NCBI GenBank assembly: GCA_050011155.1
Contig: JBEKJP010000017.1
Coordinates: 12,747-76,746, forward strand
DNA from: Palsa-504 sp050011155
GTDB lineage: Bacteria > Actinomycetota > Actinomycetes > Streptosporangiales > Streptosporangiaceae
Direction of reading: 5' to 3'
DNA: 64,000 nucleotides
Part shown: in pieces, positions 42,685-52,949 of the stretch
Layout: each line of letters opens with the position of its first letter
Position numbering within the stretch: position 1 is the first letter of the stretch
The notes under the pieces: model-generated
Database searches by the model: none
The model's input: only the letters and a program-made list of their open reading frames with translations
Told to the model about the DNA's origin: nothing
Position numbers and translations under genes: made by a program

Positions 42685-43890
42685 TCAGGGCATCAGGCCG
42701 TGCAGCGGGAAGACGGCTTTCCTGGTAGCCATGACCGCCTGGTCGACCGGATCGGCCGGGTCGTGCCCGTCGTCGAAGGAAGCGAACGTCACGCGGCCGC
42801 CTTCTGTCATCGTCTCCGGGGCGGCCTGGCTGGTCACCATGGACACGTACTCCCGCCACAGCGCCGGGGTGGCCGAGGTCGGCTCGAGCGGATGGCCCGC
42901 CGCCTCGAACAGCAGGTGGGTCCAGCTCCTCGGCACCACGTGCACGTGCTCGTAGCCGCCGCCCCCGGTGAGCAGCCAGCGGCCGCCGGCGTACTCGTGC
43001 GCCAGCCGGTGGATCGCGGCGTGCGCGGCGCGCTGCGCGTCGATGCTCAGCTCCAGGTTGGTCAGCGGGTCATCCCGGTGCGAGTCGCAGCCGTGCTGGC
43101 TGACCAGGATCTGCGGGCGGAACTGCCGCAGCAGCGGCGGCACCACGGCGTGGAAGGCGCGCAGCCACCCGGCATCCCCGGTCAGGGCGGGCAGCGCCAC
43201 GTTGACCGCCGAGCCCTCCGCGTCACGGCCCCCGGTATCGGCCGGGTACCCGGTCCCGGGGAACAGGGTGTCCGGGTGCTCGTGCAGCCCGATGGTCAGG
43301 ACCCGGGGGTCGTTCCAGAATGCCCGCTCCACGCCGTCCCCGTGGTGGGCGTCCACGTCGACGTAGGCGATCCGCTCCGCACCTTGGCTCAGGAGCCAGG
43401 CGATCGCGATGGCCGGGTCGTTGTAGACGCAGAACCCGCTGGCGCTCCCGGCCATGGCGTGATGCAGGCCGCCGGCGATGTTCGCCCCGTGCTCCGCGGC
43501 GCCCGTCCAGACGGCCCGGGCCGCGGCCAGCGTGGCCCCGGCCACCATGGCGGCCGCCTCGTGCATGCCGGGGAACACCGGGTCGTCCTCGGTGCCGAGC
43601 CCGTGCATGAGCAGTACGCGTTCGGTCATGCTCTCCTGCCCCGGGGCCGGCCTTCGGCCGCTGCCGGCCAGCCGCACGATGTCGATGTAGCCGGGGTCGT
43701 GGAACAGCTCGAGCTCGGCGCGGGTGGCCGGGGCCGCGACTTCGGCCGAGACGCCGTCGAGCTGGAACAGGCCGAAGGCCCGCGCCAGCTCCATCGTCAG
43801 CTTGAGCCGGAGCGGCGCCATCGGGTGACCGGGGCCGAAGTCGTAGCCGGCCAGCCGCTCGTCCCACGCTACGTGCAGGGTGCAGGTCAC
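42685..43890 (-). CDS. Histone-deacetylase-family protein, AcuC type
   Basis: A 401-residue class I HDAC-fold protein. The Zn-site motifs are complete: ANIAGGLHHAMAGSASGFCVYNDPAIA gives the His-His pair, and RIAYVDVDAHHGDGVERAFW gives the DxH Zn ligands. LLTGGGGYEHVHVVPRSW matches the GGGGY end motif. AcuC removes acetyl groups from lysines, for example on acetyl-CoA synthetase. The GTG at 43890 follows GGAGG at 5-nt spacing and fits the family N-terminus. A good DevR-type site lies 88 bp upstream, within the end of cydC. Confidence 0.9.
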   Translation of the reverse strand: MTCTLHVAWDERLAGYDFGPGHPMAPLRLKLTMELARAFGLFQLDGVSAEVAAPATRAELELFHDPGYIDIVRLAGSGRRPAPGQESMTERVLLMHGLGTEDDPVFPGMHEAAAMVAGATLAAARAVWTGAAEHGANIAGGLHHAMAGSASGFCVYNDPAIAIAWLLSQGAERIAYVDVDAHHGDGVERAFWNDPRVLTIGLHEHPDTLFPGTGYPADTGGRDAEGSAVNVALPALTGDAGWLRAFHAVVPPLLRQFRPQILVSQHGCDSHRDDPLTNLELSIDAQRAAHAAIHRLAHEYAGGRWLLTGGGGYEHVHVVPRSWTHLLFEAAGHPLEPTSATPALWREYVSMVTSQAAPETMTEGGRVTFASFDDGHDPADPVDQAVMATRKAVFPLHGLMP

Positions 43891-43977
43891 GCTGGCCTCC
43901 AGGATTGCGTACTCGGGTACTGCCCAGCTGACCAGCAGGCCAGCCGGGAGCCCAAGGGCCAGCTGGCCCGGCGCTCC

Positions 43978-43991
43978 GGGACCTACGTCCC
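43978..43991. promoter_or_regulatory. DevR-box-like site overlapping the cydC stop, before acuC
   Basis: GGGACCTACGTCCC has both half-sites complete. It overlaps the TAG of cydC (43983-43985) and lies 88-101 bp before the acuC-like start. Confidence 0.65.
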
Positions 43992-45788
43992 GGCCCGGCA
44001 CAGCCGCTGGTAGATCCCGCCGGCCCGGATCAGCTCGGCGTGAGTGCCGCGTTCGGCTACCTCACCGTGGTCGAGCACGACGATCTCGTCCACCTGGTCC
44101 AGCCCCTCCAGGTCGTGGGTGATCAGCAGGGTGCTCCGCCCGGCCGTGGCCGCCAGCAGGTCGGCGGTCAGCGCGCGGCGGTTCTCCGGGTCCAGGTGCG
44201 CGGTGGGCTCGTCCAGGACGAGCACGGCCGGGTCGGCCAGCAGGGCCCGGGCCAGGGCGAGCCGCTGGCGCTGGCCACCGGACAGCGCGGTCCCGTGGGT
44301 GCCGACCGGGGTGTCCCAGCCTCGTGACAGCGATTCGATCCAGCCGAGCAGCCGGGCCCGGTCCGCGGCCGCGGCCAGCTCGCCGTCGCTGGCGGCCGGC
44401 CGGGCCAGCCGCAGGTTGTCCCGGATGGTCGCGTCGAAGATGTGCGGGTCAGCGGCGCAGCCGGTGACCAGCGCGCGGACGTCGTCGGGGTCGTAGCCGG
44501 CCAGGTCCCGGCCGTTCAGCCGGGCCGTGCCCGCGCTGAGGTCGGCGAACCGGAACAGCACCGCGGCCACGGTGGACTTCCCGGCACCGGTCGCGCCGAC
44601 CAGGGCGACCCGCCGGCCAGGCCGAAGATCAAGATCAATATCCCGAACGGTGTCGGTTACCTGCCCCGGATAGCGGACCGCAGCCCCGCTGAGCGAGATC
44701 GTCACCGGCCGCTCAGGCGGCGGGAACGGCTGGACCGGGCGGCCGACCGGGTCCGGGGCGTCGGCCACCGCCGCGATGCGGTCCGCCGCGCTCTTGGCCT
44801 GGCCGAGCTGGAGCGCGGCGGCAGGGAGCGCCGTAACCGCCTCGAACGCGGCCAGCGCGGTGAGGGTGATAACGGCCAGCGGCACCCGGCCCAGGGAGCC
44901 GGATCCGGTGGCGGCCACCCCGAGCAGCAGCACGCCCCACAGGGTCAGGCCGGAGACCGCCGCGGTGAGGCCGACGCCCAGGCCGGACGCCGCGGCCGAA
45001 CGGCGAGCCAGCCCGGTGAGCTCGGCATCCGCGGCCCGCACCCGGCCCAGGCCGGACTCGACCGCGCCGAACGCGTGCAGTTCGGCCGCGCCGCTGAGAA
45101 GATCGGTGACGGCTGCCCCCAGCTCACCGCGGGCGGGCGCGGTCCGCCGGGACGCGCGGCGGGCCGACGCGGCGGCGGCCAGCGGCACCAGCACCCCGGC
45201 GGCCAGCAGGCCCGCCGCGAGTACCCCGGCCGCGGGCGCCAGGATCAGCAGCACCGTCGTGGTGGCACCGGCACCCACCAGGGCCGCGGCCAGCGGCGGC
45301 ACGATGCCGCGGATGAACAGGTCCTGGGTGGCGTCCACGTCACTGACCAGCCGGGCCAGCATGTCGCCGGAACGGAACGCGGCCAGGCCAGCCGGGGCCA
45401 GCCGCTCGAGCTGGCGGTAGATGGCCACCCGGACGTCGGCCAGGACCCGGAAGGCTACGTCGTGGGAGAACAGGCGCTCGGCGTAGCGCAGCACCCCCCG
45501 GCCCACCGACAGCGCCCGGACCAGGACCACGGCGACCGAGATGGCCACGATGTTCGGGTGCTGCGAGGCGCGGGCCAGCAGGAAACCCGACGTCGCCAGC
45601 AACGCCACCCCGGCCCCGCAGGCGCCCGCCCCGGCCAGCACGGCGAGGACCAGCTCGCGGCGCATCGGCCGGGCCCCGGAGAGCCCGGAGCGCCCGGAGG
45701 AGCCGAAGGCGAACCGGAGCAGGCGGAGCAGGGAGTGCGCGGGCCGCCGGGAACCGGGCCCGGGGCGGACCGGGGCGGTCGCGGTCAT
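43983..45788 (-). CDS. cydC: Thiol reductant ABC exporter subunit CydC
   Basis: A 601-residue ABC half-transporter. Six membrane segments cover about residues 45-330. The ATPase domain has Walker A VALVGATGAGKSTVAAVLF, signature LSGGQRQRLALARALL and Walker B AVLVLDEPTAHLD, followed by the H-loop LLITHDLEGL. With CydD it exports glutathione/cysteine or heme needed to assemble cytochrome bd. The ATG overlaps the cydD stop (ATGA). Confidence 0.93.
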   Translation of the reverse strand: MTATAPVRPGPGSRRPAHSLLRLLRFAFGSSGRSGLSGARPMRRELVLAVLAGAGACGAGVALLATSGFLLARASQHPNIVAISVAVVLVRALSVGRGVLRYAERLFSHDVAFRVLADVRVAIYRQLERLAPAGLAAFRSGDMLARLVSDVDATQDLFIRGIVPPLAAALVGAGATTTVLLILAPAAGVLAAGLLAAGVLVPLAAAASARRASRRTAPARGELGAAVTDLLSGAAELHAFGAVESGLGRVRAADAELTGLARRSAAASGLGVGLTAAVSGLTLWGVLLLGVAATGSGSLGRVPLAVITLTALAAFEAVTALPAAALQLGQAKSAADRIAAVADAPDPVGRPVQPFPPPERPVTISLSGAAVRYPGQVTDTVRDIDLDLRPGRRVALVGATGAGKSTVAAVLFRFADLSAGTARLNGRDLAGYDPDDVRALVTGCAADPHIFDATIRDNLRLARPAASDGELAAAADRARLLGWIESLSRGWDTPVGTHGTALSGGQRQRLALARALLADPAVLVLDEPTAHLDPENRRALTADLLAATAGRSTLLITHDLEGLDQVDEIVVLDHGEVAERGTHAELIRAGGIYQRLCRAGT

Positions 45789-47511
45789 GACGGCACCGCC
45801 TGCGCATCCGCGGGCTCCAGCGGGCGCGTTCCCCGGCCGTCCGGCCCGACCAGGAGCCGCGCTACGTACTTCGGCCGGCCGTGGTCGAGGATGAATTCCC
45901 GCCCCGTGACCAGCCGCCGGTCGTGGGCGACCCGGATCACGGTGCGGCCGGCCGTCAGGATGGCCAGCGCGGCGTCGAGCCTGGCGGCGGTGTTCGCGTC
46001 CAGGTGGGCGGCCGGCTCGTCCAGCAGTAGCAACGGCGCGTCGCGGAGGAAGGCGCGGGCCAGCGCGAGCTGCTGACGCTGGCCGGAGGACAGCGCCTGG
46101 CCGCCCTCGCCGACCAGGGTGTCGTAGCCCTGAGGCAGCTGATCGATGAACTCGTCGGCTCCGGCGGCCTGCGCGGCGGCCACGATGGCCGCCCGGCGGG
46201 CGGCCGGGGCGCCGAGCGCGATGTTCTCCGCTACCGACGCGGCGAACAGGTGCGGGTCCTGCGGGACCCACGCGATCTGGCGGCGCCACTCCGCCAGCGG
46301 GATACGAACCAGGTCCGTATCGCCGACCTCGATCCGGCCGCCGGTGGGCTCGGCGAAGCGGAGCAGCAGCGCGAGCAGCGAGGTCTTGCCCGCCCCGCTC
46401 GGCCCGGTCAGGGTGATCTGGTCGCCCGGCCGGATCGTCATGCTCACCCCGGACAGGGCGTCCCGGCCCCGTCCTGGGTAGCACAGCCCGACCTCACTCA
46501 GCCTGATCGTGTCCTTTCGCAGGTCCGCCGGCCGTGGTACGGGGCTGGTCACCCGCCCGGGTACCGGGGTATCGAGGATGGCGAAGACGTCGGCGGCCGC
46601 GGCGGCGCCCTCGGTGCTGGCGTGGAACTGGGCGCCGACCGCGCGCAGCGGCAGGTAAGCCTCGGGGGTGAGCAGCAGCACCAGCAGCGCGGTGGAGTAG
46701 CTCATGTGCCCGGCCAGCAGCCGCAGCCCGACCTCGACCGCGACCAGGGCGGTGGCCAGCGCGGCCGCCAGCTCCAGCACGAAGGCGGACAGGAACGCCA
46801 CCCGCAGGGTGGCCATGGTGGCCTGGCGGTACTCGCCGGTGACCCGGCCGATCTCTTCCGCCTGCGGCTTGGCCCGGCCGAACAGCTTGAGCGTGGGCAG
46901 CCCCTCCACCACGTCGAGGAAGTGGCCGCCGAGCCGGGCCAGCAGCCGCCACTGCCGCTGGGTGACCGCCTTGGTGTGCAGCCCGACCAGGATGGCGAAC
47001 AGCGGGATCAGCGGCAGCGTGACCGCGATGACGACGCCGGAGATCCAGTCGGCCAGCGCCACCCGGATCAGCACGGCGACCGGCACCACGCTGGCCAGCA
47101 CCAGCTGGGGCAGGTAGCGGGCGAAGTAGGGGTCGAGCGCGTCCAGGCCCCGGGTGGCCAGCGTGGTCACCTCGCCGGACCGATGGTCCGTGAGCCAGGA
47201 CGGGCCCAGCTTCAGCACGTGATCGGCCAGGCGGCGGCGCAGCTGGGACTTGACCGCGGCCGCGGCGCGCAGCGCGGTGACCTCGCCGCCGTAGCCGGTC
47301 GCGGCCCGGGCCAGCAGCACCACCGCCAGCACGCCCAGCGATCCGGCCAGGACGGTCGTCCCGGTCCCGGTCACCGCGCTGGCCAGGAGGTGCGCCAGCA
47401 GGCTGGCCTGCAGCAGGATCAGGGCGGTGGCGGCCAGGCCGAGCACGACCGTGACGATGAGGTAGCCGCGGGCCGCCGCCGAGTAGCGCAGCAGCCGCGG
47501 GTCGAGTGGTT

Positions 47512-47515
<4 letters not shown>
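45785..47515 (-). CDS. cydD: Thiol reductant ABC exporter subunit CydD
   Basis: A 576-residue ABC half-transporter. The N-terminal membrane domain includes LTDHRSGEVTTLATRGLDALDPYFARYLPQL, typical of CydD. The ATPase domain carries Walker A ITLTGPSGAGKTSLLALLLR, signature LSSGQRQQLALARAFL and Walker B LLLLDEPAAHLD. The GTG at 47515 overlaps the cydB stop as GTGA. It forms the heterodimer with CydC. Confidence 0.93.
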
Positions 47516-48552
<1,037 letters not shown>

Positions 48553-48568
48553 GACGGAGTTCTCCTGA

Positions 48569-49963
48569 TCAGTACTGGAAGACGGGCTGGGGCTCGGCGC
48601 TGCCCGCGTCGGTATCCGCCGTCTCGTCCGGTGCGCCTGCCTTGACGTGCCGGATCGTCAGCCATCCGGCGATGACCGCGAGGCTGGCGTAGAGCAGCGT
48701 GAACACGGTCAGCGAGATGATCACCGAGGAGGCGGTCACCCCGGGCGAGTTGCTCTGCGCGGTGGTCAGCAGGCCGAATACCGTCCACGGCTGGCGCCCC
48801 ATCTCGGTGAAGATCCAGCCCATGGCGGCGGCCAGGTAGGGCAGCGCCAGGCCCCAGAGCGCGATCCGGTAGAACCAGCGGCTGCGCGGGATGCGGCGCT
48901 GGCGCGTCAGCCACAGCCCGATCGCGGCCAGCAGCGCGGCCAGCGAGCCGAGGCCGACCATGAGGCGGAACGACCAGTAGGTCACCGGGATAATGGGCTT
49001 GTACTGCCCGGGCCCGTACTTGGCGGTGTAGGCGCGCTCCACGTTGTTGATGCCCTGCACGGTGCCGTGCGGGTTCAGCGTCGCGATCAGCGAGAGCAGG
49101 TCAGGCACCCGGATGCTCCATACCTCCTTGCTGCCGTTCAGCGAGCCGATGGTGAACAGCGAGAAGGACGCACTGTCCGAGGTGTTGTACAGCGCCTCGG
49201 CGGCGGCCATCTTCATCGGCTGCTGCGAGTCCATGAGCCGGGCCTGCACGTCCCCGGTGACCGCGGTGGCGATCCCGGCGGTCAGCATGAGCACCAGGCC
49301 GAGCCGCAGGGTCCGGCGGAACACCTCGAGCTGGGACTTGCGGCCCACGTGCCAGGCGCTGACCGCGATCAGCATGGCCGCCGTCACCATCAGGGACGCG
49401 ACGAACACGTGGATCCAGGCGGCGATCGCGGTGGAATTGGTCAGCAGCGCGACGATGCTGGTCAGCTCGACCCGGTGGGTGCCGGGGACCACCCGGTAGC
49501 CGACGGGGTGCTGCATCCACGAGTTCGCGGCCAGGATGAAGTAGGCGGACATGCTGGTACCGAAAGCGGCCAGCCAGATTGTGGCCAGGTGCGCCCGCGG
49601 CGACAGCTTGTTCCAACCGAAGATCCACAGGCCGATGAACGTCGACTCCATGAAGAAGGCCAGCAGGGCCTCCATGGCCAGCGGCGCCCCGAAGACGTTG
49701 CCCACGAACTGCGAGTAGGCGGACCAGTTCATGCCGAACTGGAATTCCTGCACAATCCCGGTGACCACGCCGACCGCGAAGTTGATCAGGAAGATCTTCC
49801 CGAAGAACTTCGTCATCCGCAGGTAGGCCGGGTCCTTCCGGATCACCCAGGCGGTCTGCATGCAGGCGACCACCAGGCACAGTCCTATGGTCAGCGGGAC
49901 GAAGATGAAGTGGTAGACGGTGGTGATTCCGAATTGCCACCGGGATAGTTCGAGCACGGTCAT
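48569..49963 (-). CDS. cydA: Cytochrome bd oxidase subunit I
   Basis: A 464-residue quinol oxidase subunit. RWQFGITTVYHFIFVPLTIGL carries the heme b595 His. Later the quinol-site loop (KEVWSIRVPDLLSLIATLNP) is short, as in the short Q-loop class, and GRQPWTVFGLLTTA is the conserved segment near the C-terminal helices. It reduces O2 at very low concentrations without pumping protons. AGGGGA precedes the ATG. It is first in the cydABDC operon, with a DevR-type site 91-104 bp upstream. Confidence 0.96.
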   Translation of the reverse strand: MTVLELSRWQFGITTVYHFIFVPLTIGLCLVVACMQTAWVIRKDPAYLRMTKFFGKIFLINFAVGVVTGIVQEFQFGMNWSAYSQFVGNVFGAPLAMEALLAFFMESTFIGLWIFGWNKLSPRAHLATIWLAAFGTSMSAYFILAANSWMQHPVGYRVVPGTHRVELTSIVALLTNSTAIAAWIHVFVASLMVTAAMLIAVSAWHVGRKSQLEVFRRTLRLGLVLMLTAGIATAVTGDVQARLMDSQQPMKMAAAEALYNTSDSASFSLFTIGSLNGSKEVWSIRVPDLLSLIATLNPHGTVQGINNVERAYTAKYGPGQYKPIIPVTYWSFRLMVGLGSLAALLAAIGLWLTRQRRIPRSRWFYRIALWGLALPYLAAAMGWIFTEMGRQPWTVFGLLTTAQSNSPGVTASSVIISLTVFTLLYASLAVIAGWLTIRHVKAGAPDETADTDAGSAEPQPVFQY

Positions 49964-50053
49964 CGGGCGTTCCCCTGAGTCGGCGTCACTGAGTCCCGCC
50001 TAGCTCACCAGCGGAAACGGGAGGCCCTCCAGGGACGGTCTGCCTCAATACCC

Positions 50054-50067
50054 GGGACCTTAGTCAC
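50054..50067. promoter_or_regulatory. DevR-box-like site before cydABDC
   Basis: GGGACCTTAGTCAC differs from a full box in one base of the right half. It lies 91-104 bp before cydA. Confidence 0.6.
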
Positions 50068-50127
50068 ATGCCGTGAGGCGACTGTCTAGATATGGTGACC
50101 GACGGTGGTCATCGGCGCCGTGAATCA

Positions 50128-50141
50128 GGGTCGGAGGTCCT
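50128..50141. promoter_or_regulatory. DevR-box-like site before the ligase/HMGR/WS-DGAT operon
   Basis: GGGTCGGAGGTCCT has one mismatch in each half of GGGAC-N4-GTCCC. It lies 71-84 bp before the acyl-CoA ligase start. A TGACC-N6-GGTCA repeat lies just upstream at 50097-50112. Confidence 0.45.
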
Positions 50142-50211
50142 TTCAACCAAGGCAGAACGCCCATGTCCGTCGCCCGGCCGCGGACGGACGGTAAAGGAAA
50201 CAGGAGGGGCC

Positions 50212-51741
50212 ATGAGCTTCAACCTTGCTGTCATCCTCAGCGAAGCCGCCCACGCGGCGCCGGACTGGCCGGTCGTGGTGTTCGACGGCGGCCAGCTGAC
50301 CTACGCCCAACTCGACGCGGCGTCGGACCGGGTCGCGGCGAACCTGGGCGAGGCCGGCATCGGGCCCGGTGACGCCGTCGCACTGCAGCTGCCCAACATC
50401 CCGCAGTTCCTGATCTCCTATTTCGGGATCCTCAAGGCCGGGGCGGTGGTGGTGCCGCTCAACGTCCTGCTCCGCGCGCCCGAGATCGCCTACCACCTGG
50501 CCGACAGCGGAGCGCTGATCCTGATCACCTGGGCAGGCGTGCTGGGCGAGGCGGTCAAGGGGGCCGAGGTCGCCGAGACCGGCGCGATCTTCGTCGTCGG
50601 GCCCGCGGCCGGGACGCCGGGGGTGCTCCCGTTCGAGCGGCTGCTCGACGACGCGGCGCCGTCGCGGGAGATGGTCCTGCGGCAGCCCACGGATACCGCC
50701 GTCATCGTCTACACCTCGGGGACGACGGGCCAGCCCAAGGGGGCCGAGCTCACCCATATCCAGCTCTACATGAACGCCGACATCCCGGGCCGCCTGTTCG
50801 GCGTCGAGCCGGCCGACGTGGTGATCACCGTGCTGCCGTTGTTCCACGTCTTCGGGCTGTCCAGCATCATGGGCTGCTGTATCCGGTTCGGCGCCACCAT
50901 GTCGCTGGTGCCCCGGTTCACCCCCGCCGCCGTACTGGCCGCGATCCAGCGGGACCGGGCCACCATCTTCGAGGGCGTGCCCACCATGTTCACCGACCTG
51001 CTGTCCTGCCCGGACCTCGACCGCTACGACCTGTCCTCGCTGCGGGTCGCCATCTCCGGCGGGGCGTCGATCCCCGCGCCCGTCCTGGACGCCTTCGAGG
51101 AGCGCCTCGGCCTGGTCATCCTGGAGGGCTACGGGATGACCGAGACCGCGGCCACGATGACGTTCAACCCCAGCGCGGCCGAGCGCCGGGCCTACAGCGT
51201 GGGCAAGCCCATCTGGGGGACGCAGACCCAGGTCTGGGACTCCGATGACCGCGTGCTGCCGCCCGGCCCGGAGCACGTGGGCGAGATCGTCACCCGCGGG
51301 CTGCACGTGATGAAGGGGTACCTGAACCGGCCGGAGGCCACCGCCGAGACCCTCGCCGGCGGCTGGCTGCACACCGGCGACCTCGGCTACTTCGACCAGG
51401 ACGGGTTCTTGTTCATCGTCAGCCGCAAGAAGGAGCTCATCATCCGCGGCGGGTACAACGTGTATCCCAGCGAGATCGAGAACGTCCTGCACGCTCACCC
51501 CGGCGTGGCCGAGGCGGCCGTGGTAGGGGTACCCGACGAGCGGCTGGGCGAGGAAGTCATGGCCGTGGTCATCGCCCGCGCGTCGGTGGAGTTGAGCGAG
51601 CACGAGCTGGTCTCCTGGTGCCGGGAACGGCTGGCCGCTTACAAGTGCCCGCGGATCTTCCAGTTCCCTTCCGAGCTGCCGAAGAACGCCCTGGGCAAGG
51701 TCCTGAAGGACGAGCTGGTGCGGGCGGGGACGCGGACGTGA
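50212..51741 (+). CDS. Acyl-CoA synthetase (long-chain fatty acid type)
   Basis: A 509-residue ANL enzyme. Motifs are VIVYTSGTTGQPKGAELTHIQ, LEGYGMTETAATMTFNPSA, WLHTGDLGYFDQDGFLFIVSRKKELII and the C-terminal LPKNALGKVLKDELV with the catalytic Lys. It activates fatty acids for the wax ester/TAG synthase two genes downstream. AGGAGGGG precedes the ATG at 50212. The stop overlaps the next start as GTGA. Confidence 0.92.
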   Translation: MSFNLAVILSEAAHAAPDWPVVVFDGGQLTYAQLDAASDRVAANLGEAGIGPGDAVALQLPNIPQFLISYFGILKAGAVVVPLNVLLRAPEIAYHLADSGALILITWAGVLGEAVKGAEVAETGAIFVVGPAAGTPGVLPFERLLDDAAPSREMVLRQPTDTAVIVYTSGTTGQPKGAELTHIQLYMNADIPGRLFGVEPADVVITVLPLFHVFGLSSIMGCCIRFGATMSLVPRFTPAAVLAAIQRDRATIFEGVPTMFTDLLSCPDLDRYDLSSLRVAISGGASIPAPVLDAFEERLGLVILEGYGMTETAATMTFNPSAAERRAYSVGKPIWGTQTQVWDSDDRVLPPGPEHVGEIVTRGLHVMKGYLNRPEATAETLAGGWLHTGDLGYFDQDGFLFIVSRKKELIIRGGYNVYPSEIENVLHAHPGVAEAAVVGVPDERLGEEVMAVVIARASVELSEHELVSWCRERLAAYKCPRIFQFPSELPKNALGKVLKDELVRAGTRT

Positions 51742-52940
51742 CCGCGCGGCTGCCCGCGCCGCAGGCGCCCCCGCCGCGCCGCGAGATCCCGCGGCAGGCC
51801 GACGACTACACGGCCGCCGCGGCGCGGCGCCGGCTGGCGTTCCTCGCCGAGACCACCGGCGCCGCCCCGGAGCACCTCGGCCGCTACTCCTTCGACCCGG
51901 CCGTGCTCGACGGCAACATCGAGAACTTCGTCGGCGTCGCCCAGGTGCCGGTCGGGATCGCGGGACCGCTGCTGGTGGACGGCGAGCACGCCCGCGGGAC
52001 GTTCTACGTGCCGCTGGCCACGACCGAGGGCACCCTGGTGGCGAGCTACAACCGCGGCATGAAGCTGCTGTACGCGGCGGGCGGGGTGCGGACCACCGTG
52101 GTGGCCGAGGCCATGCAGCGCGCCCCCGCCTTCGGCTTCGACAGCGCACGCGAAGCCCGCGCCTTCGGCGAGTGGCTGACCACGCATTTCGCGGCCGTCA
52201 AGGCCGAAGCCGAAGCCAGCACCCACGTCGGGCGCCTCAACGACATCGAGCAGTTCCCGGCCAGCCGGTACATGTTCCTGCGGTTCGACTACACCACCGG
52301 CGACGCGGCCGGGCAGAACCTGACCGGCAAGGCCACGCTGCGGGCGTGCGACTGGATCCGGGCGCAGTATCCCGGCATCCGGGAGTTCTACCTGGAGGCC
52401 AACCTGGCCACGGACAAGAAGAGCTCACAAGTCAACGTGCTGCGCACCCGCGGGAAGCGAGTGGTGGCCGAGGCCACCATTCCCGCGGCGCTGGCCCGTG
52501 AGGTCCTGCACACCTCCCCCAGCCAGATGTTCCGCGCTCGCCAGGTCAGCAACCTGGGCGGCATGCTCGCCGGGGTGAACAACAACGGGAACCACTCGGC
52601 CAACGCGATCGCGGCGCTGTTCGCGGCGACCGGGCAGGACATCGCCAACGTGGCCGAGTCGTCGGCCGCCCTGGTGCACACCGAGATCCTGGCCGACGGG
52701 AGCTACTACTACTCCATCACCATCCCGGCGCTGATCGTCGCCACCTACGGCGGCGGGACCGGCCTCCCCACCCAGCGCGAGTGCCTGGAACTGCTCGGCT
52801 GCTACGGGCCCGGCCGGGTGCGCAAGCTGGCCGAGATCGTCGCGGCCACCGTGCTCTGCGGCGAGATCTCGCTCGGCGCGGCCGTGGTCGCCGGCGAATG
52901 GGTCAGCGCTCACGAGCGGCTCGGCCGCAACCGCCCCTAG
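51738..52940 (+). CDS. Hydroxymethylglutaryl-CoA reductase family protein
   Basis: A 400-residue HMG-CoA reductase. Family motifs: IENFVGVAQVPVGIAGPL, LATTEGTLVASYNRG with the catalytic Glu, NLATDKKSSQVN with the catalytic Lys, GGGTGLPTQRECLELLG, and a late His in WVSAHERLGRN. The usual DAMGMN reads DAAGQN here (FDYTTGDAAGQNLTGKAT), a change in the NADP-binding signature. The normal reaction gives mevalonate from HMG-CoA. No other mevalonate gene is in the window, and the gene is fused by overlap into a fatty-acid operon, so the in vivo substrate may differ. Confidence 0.85.
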   Translation: MTARLPAPQAPPPRREIPRQADDYTAAAARRRLAFLAETTGAAPEHLGRYSFDPAVLDGNIENFVGVAQVPVGIAGPLLVDGEHARGTFYVPLATTEGTLVASYNRGMKLLYAAGGVRTTVVAEAMQRAPAFGFDSAREARAFGEWLTTHFAAVKAEAEASTHVGRLNDIEQFPASRYMFLRFDYTTGDAAGQNLTGKATLRACDWIRAQYPGIREFYLEANLATDKKSSQVNVLRTRGKRVVAEATIPAALAREVLHTSPSQMFRARQVSNLGGMLAGVNNNGNHSANAIAALFAATGQDIANVAESSAALVHTEILADGSYYYSITIPALIVATYGGGTGLPTQRECLELLGCYGPGRVRKLAEIVAATVLCGEISLGAAVVAGEWVSAHERLGRNRP

Positions 52941-52949
52941 GAGGCAGCC

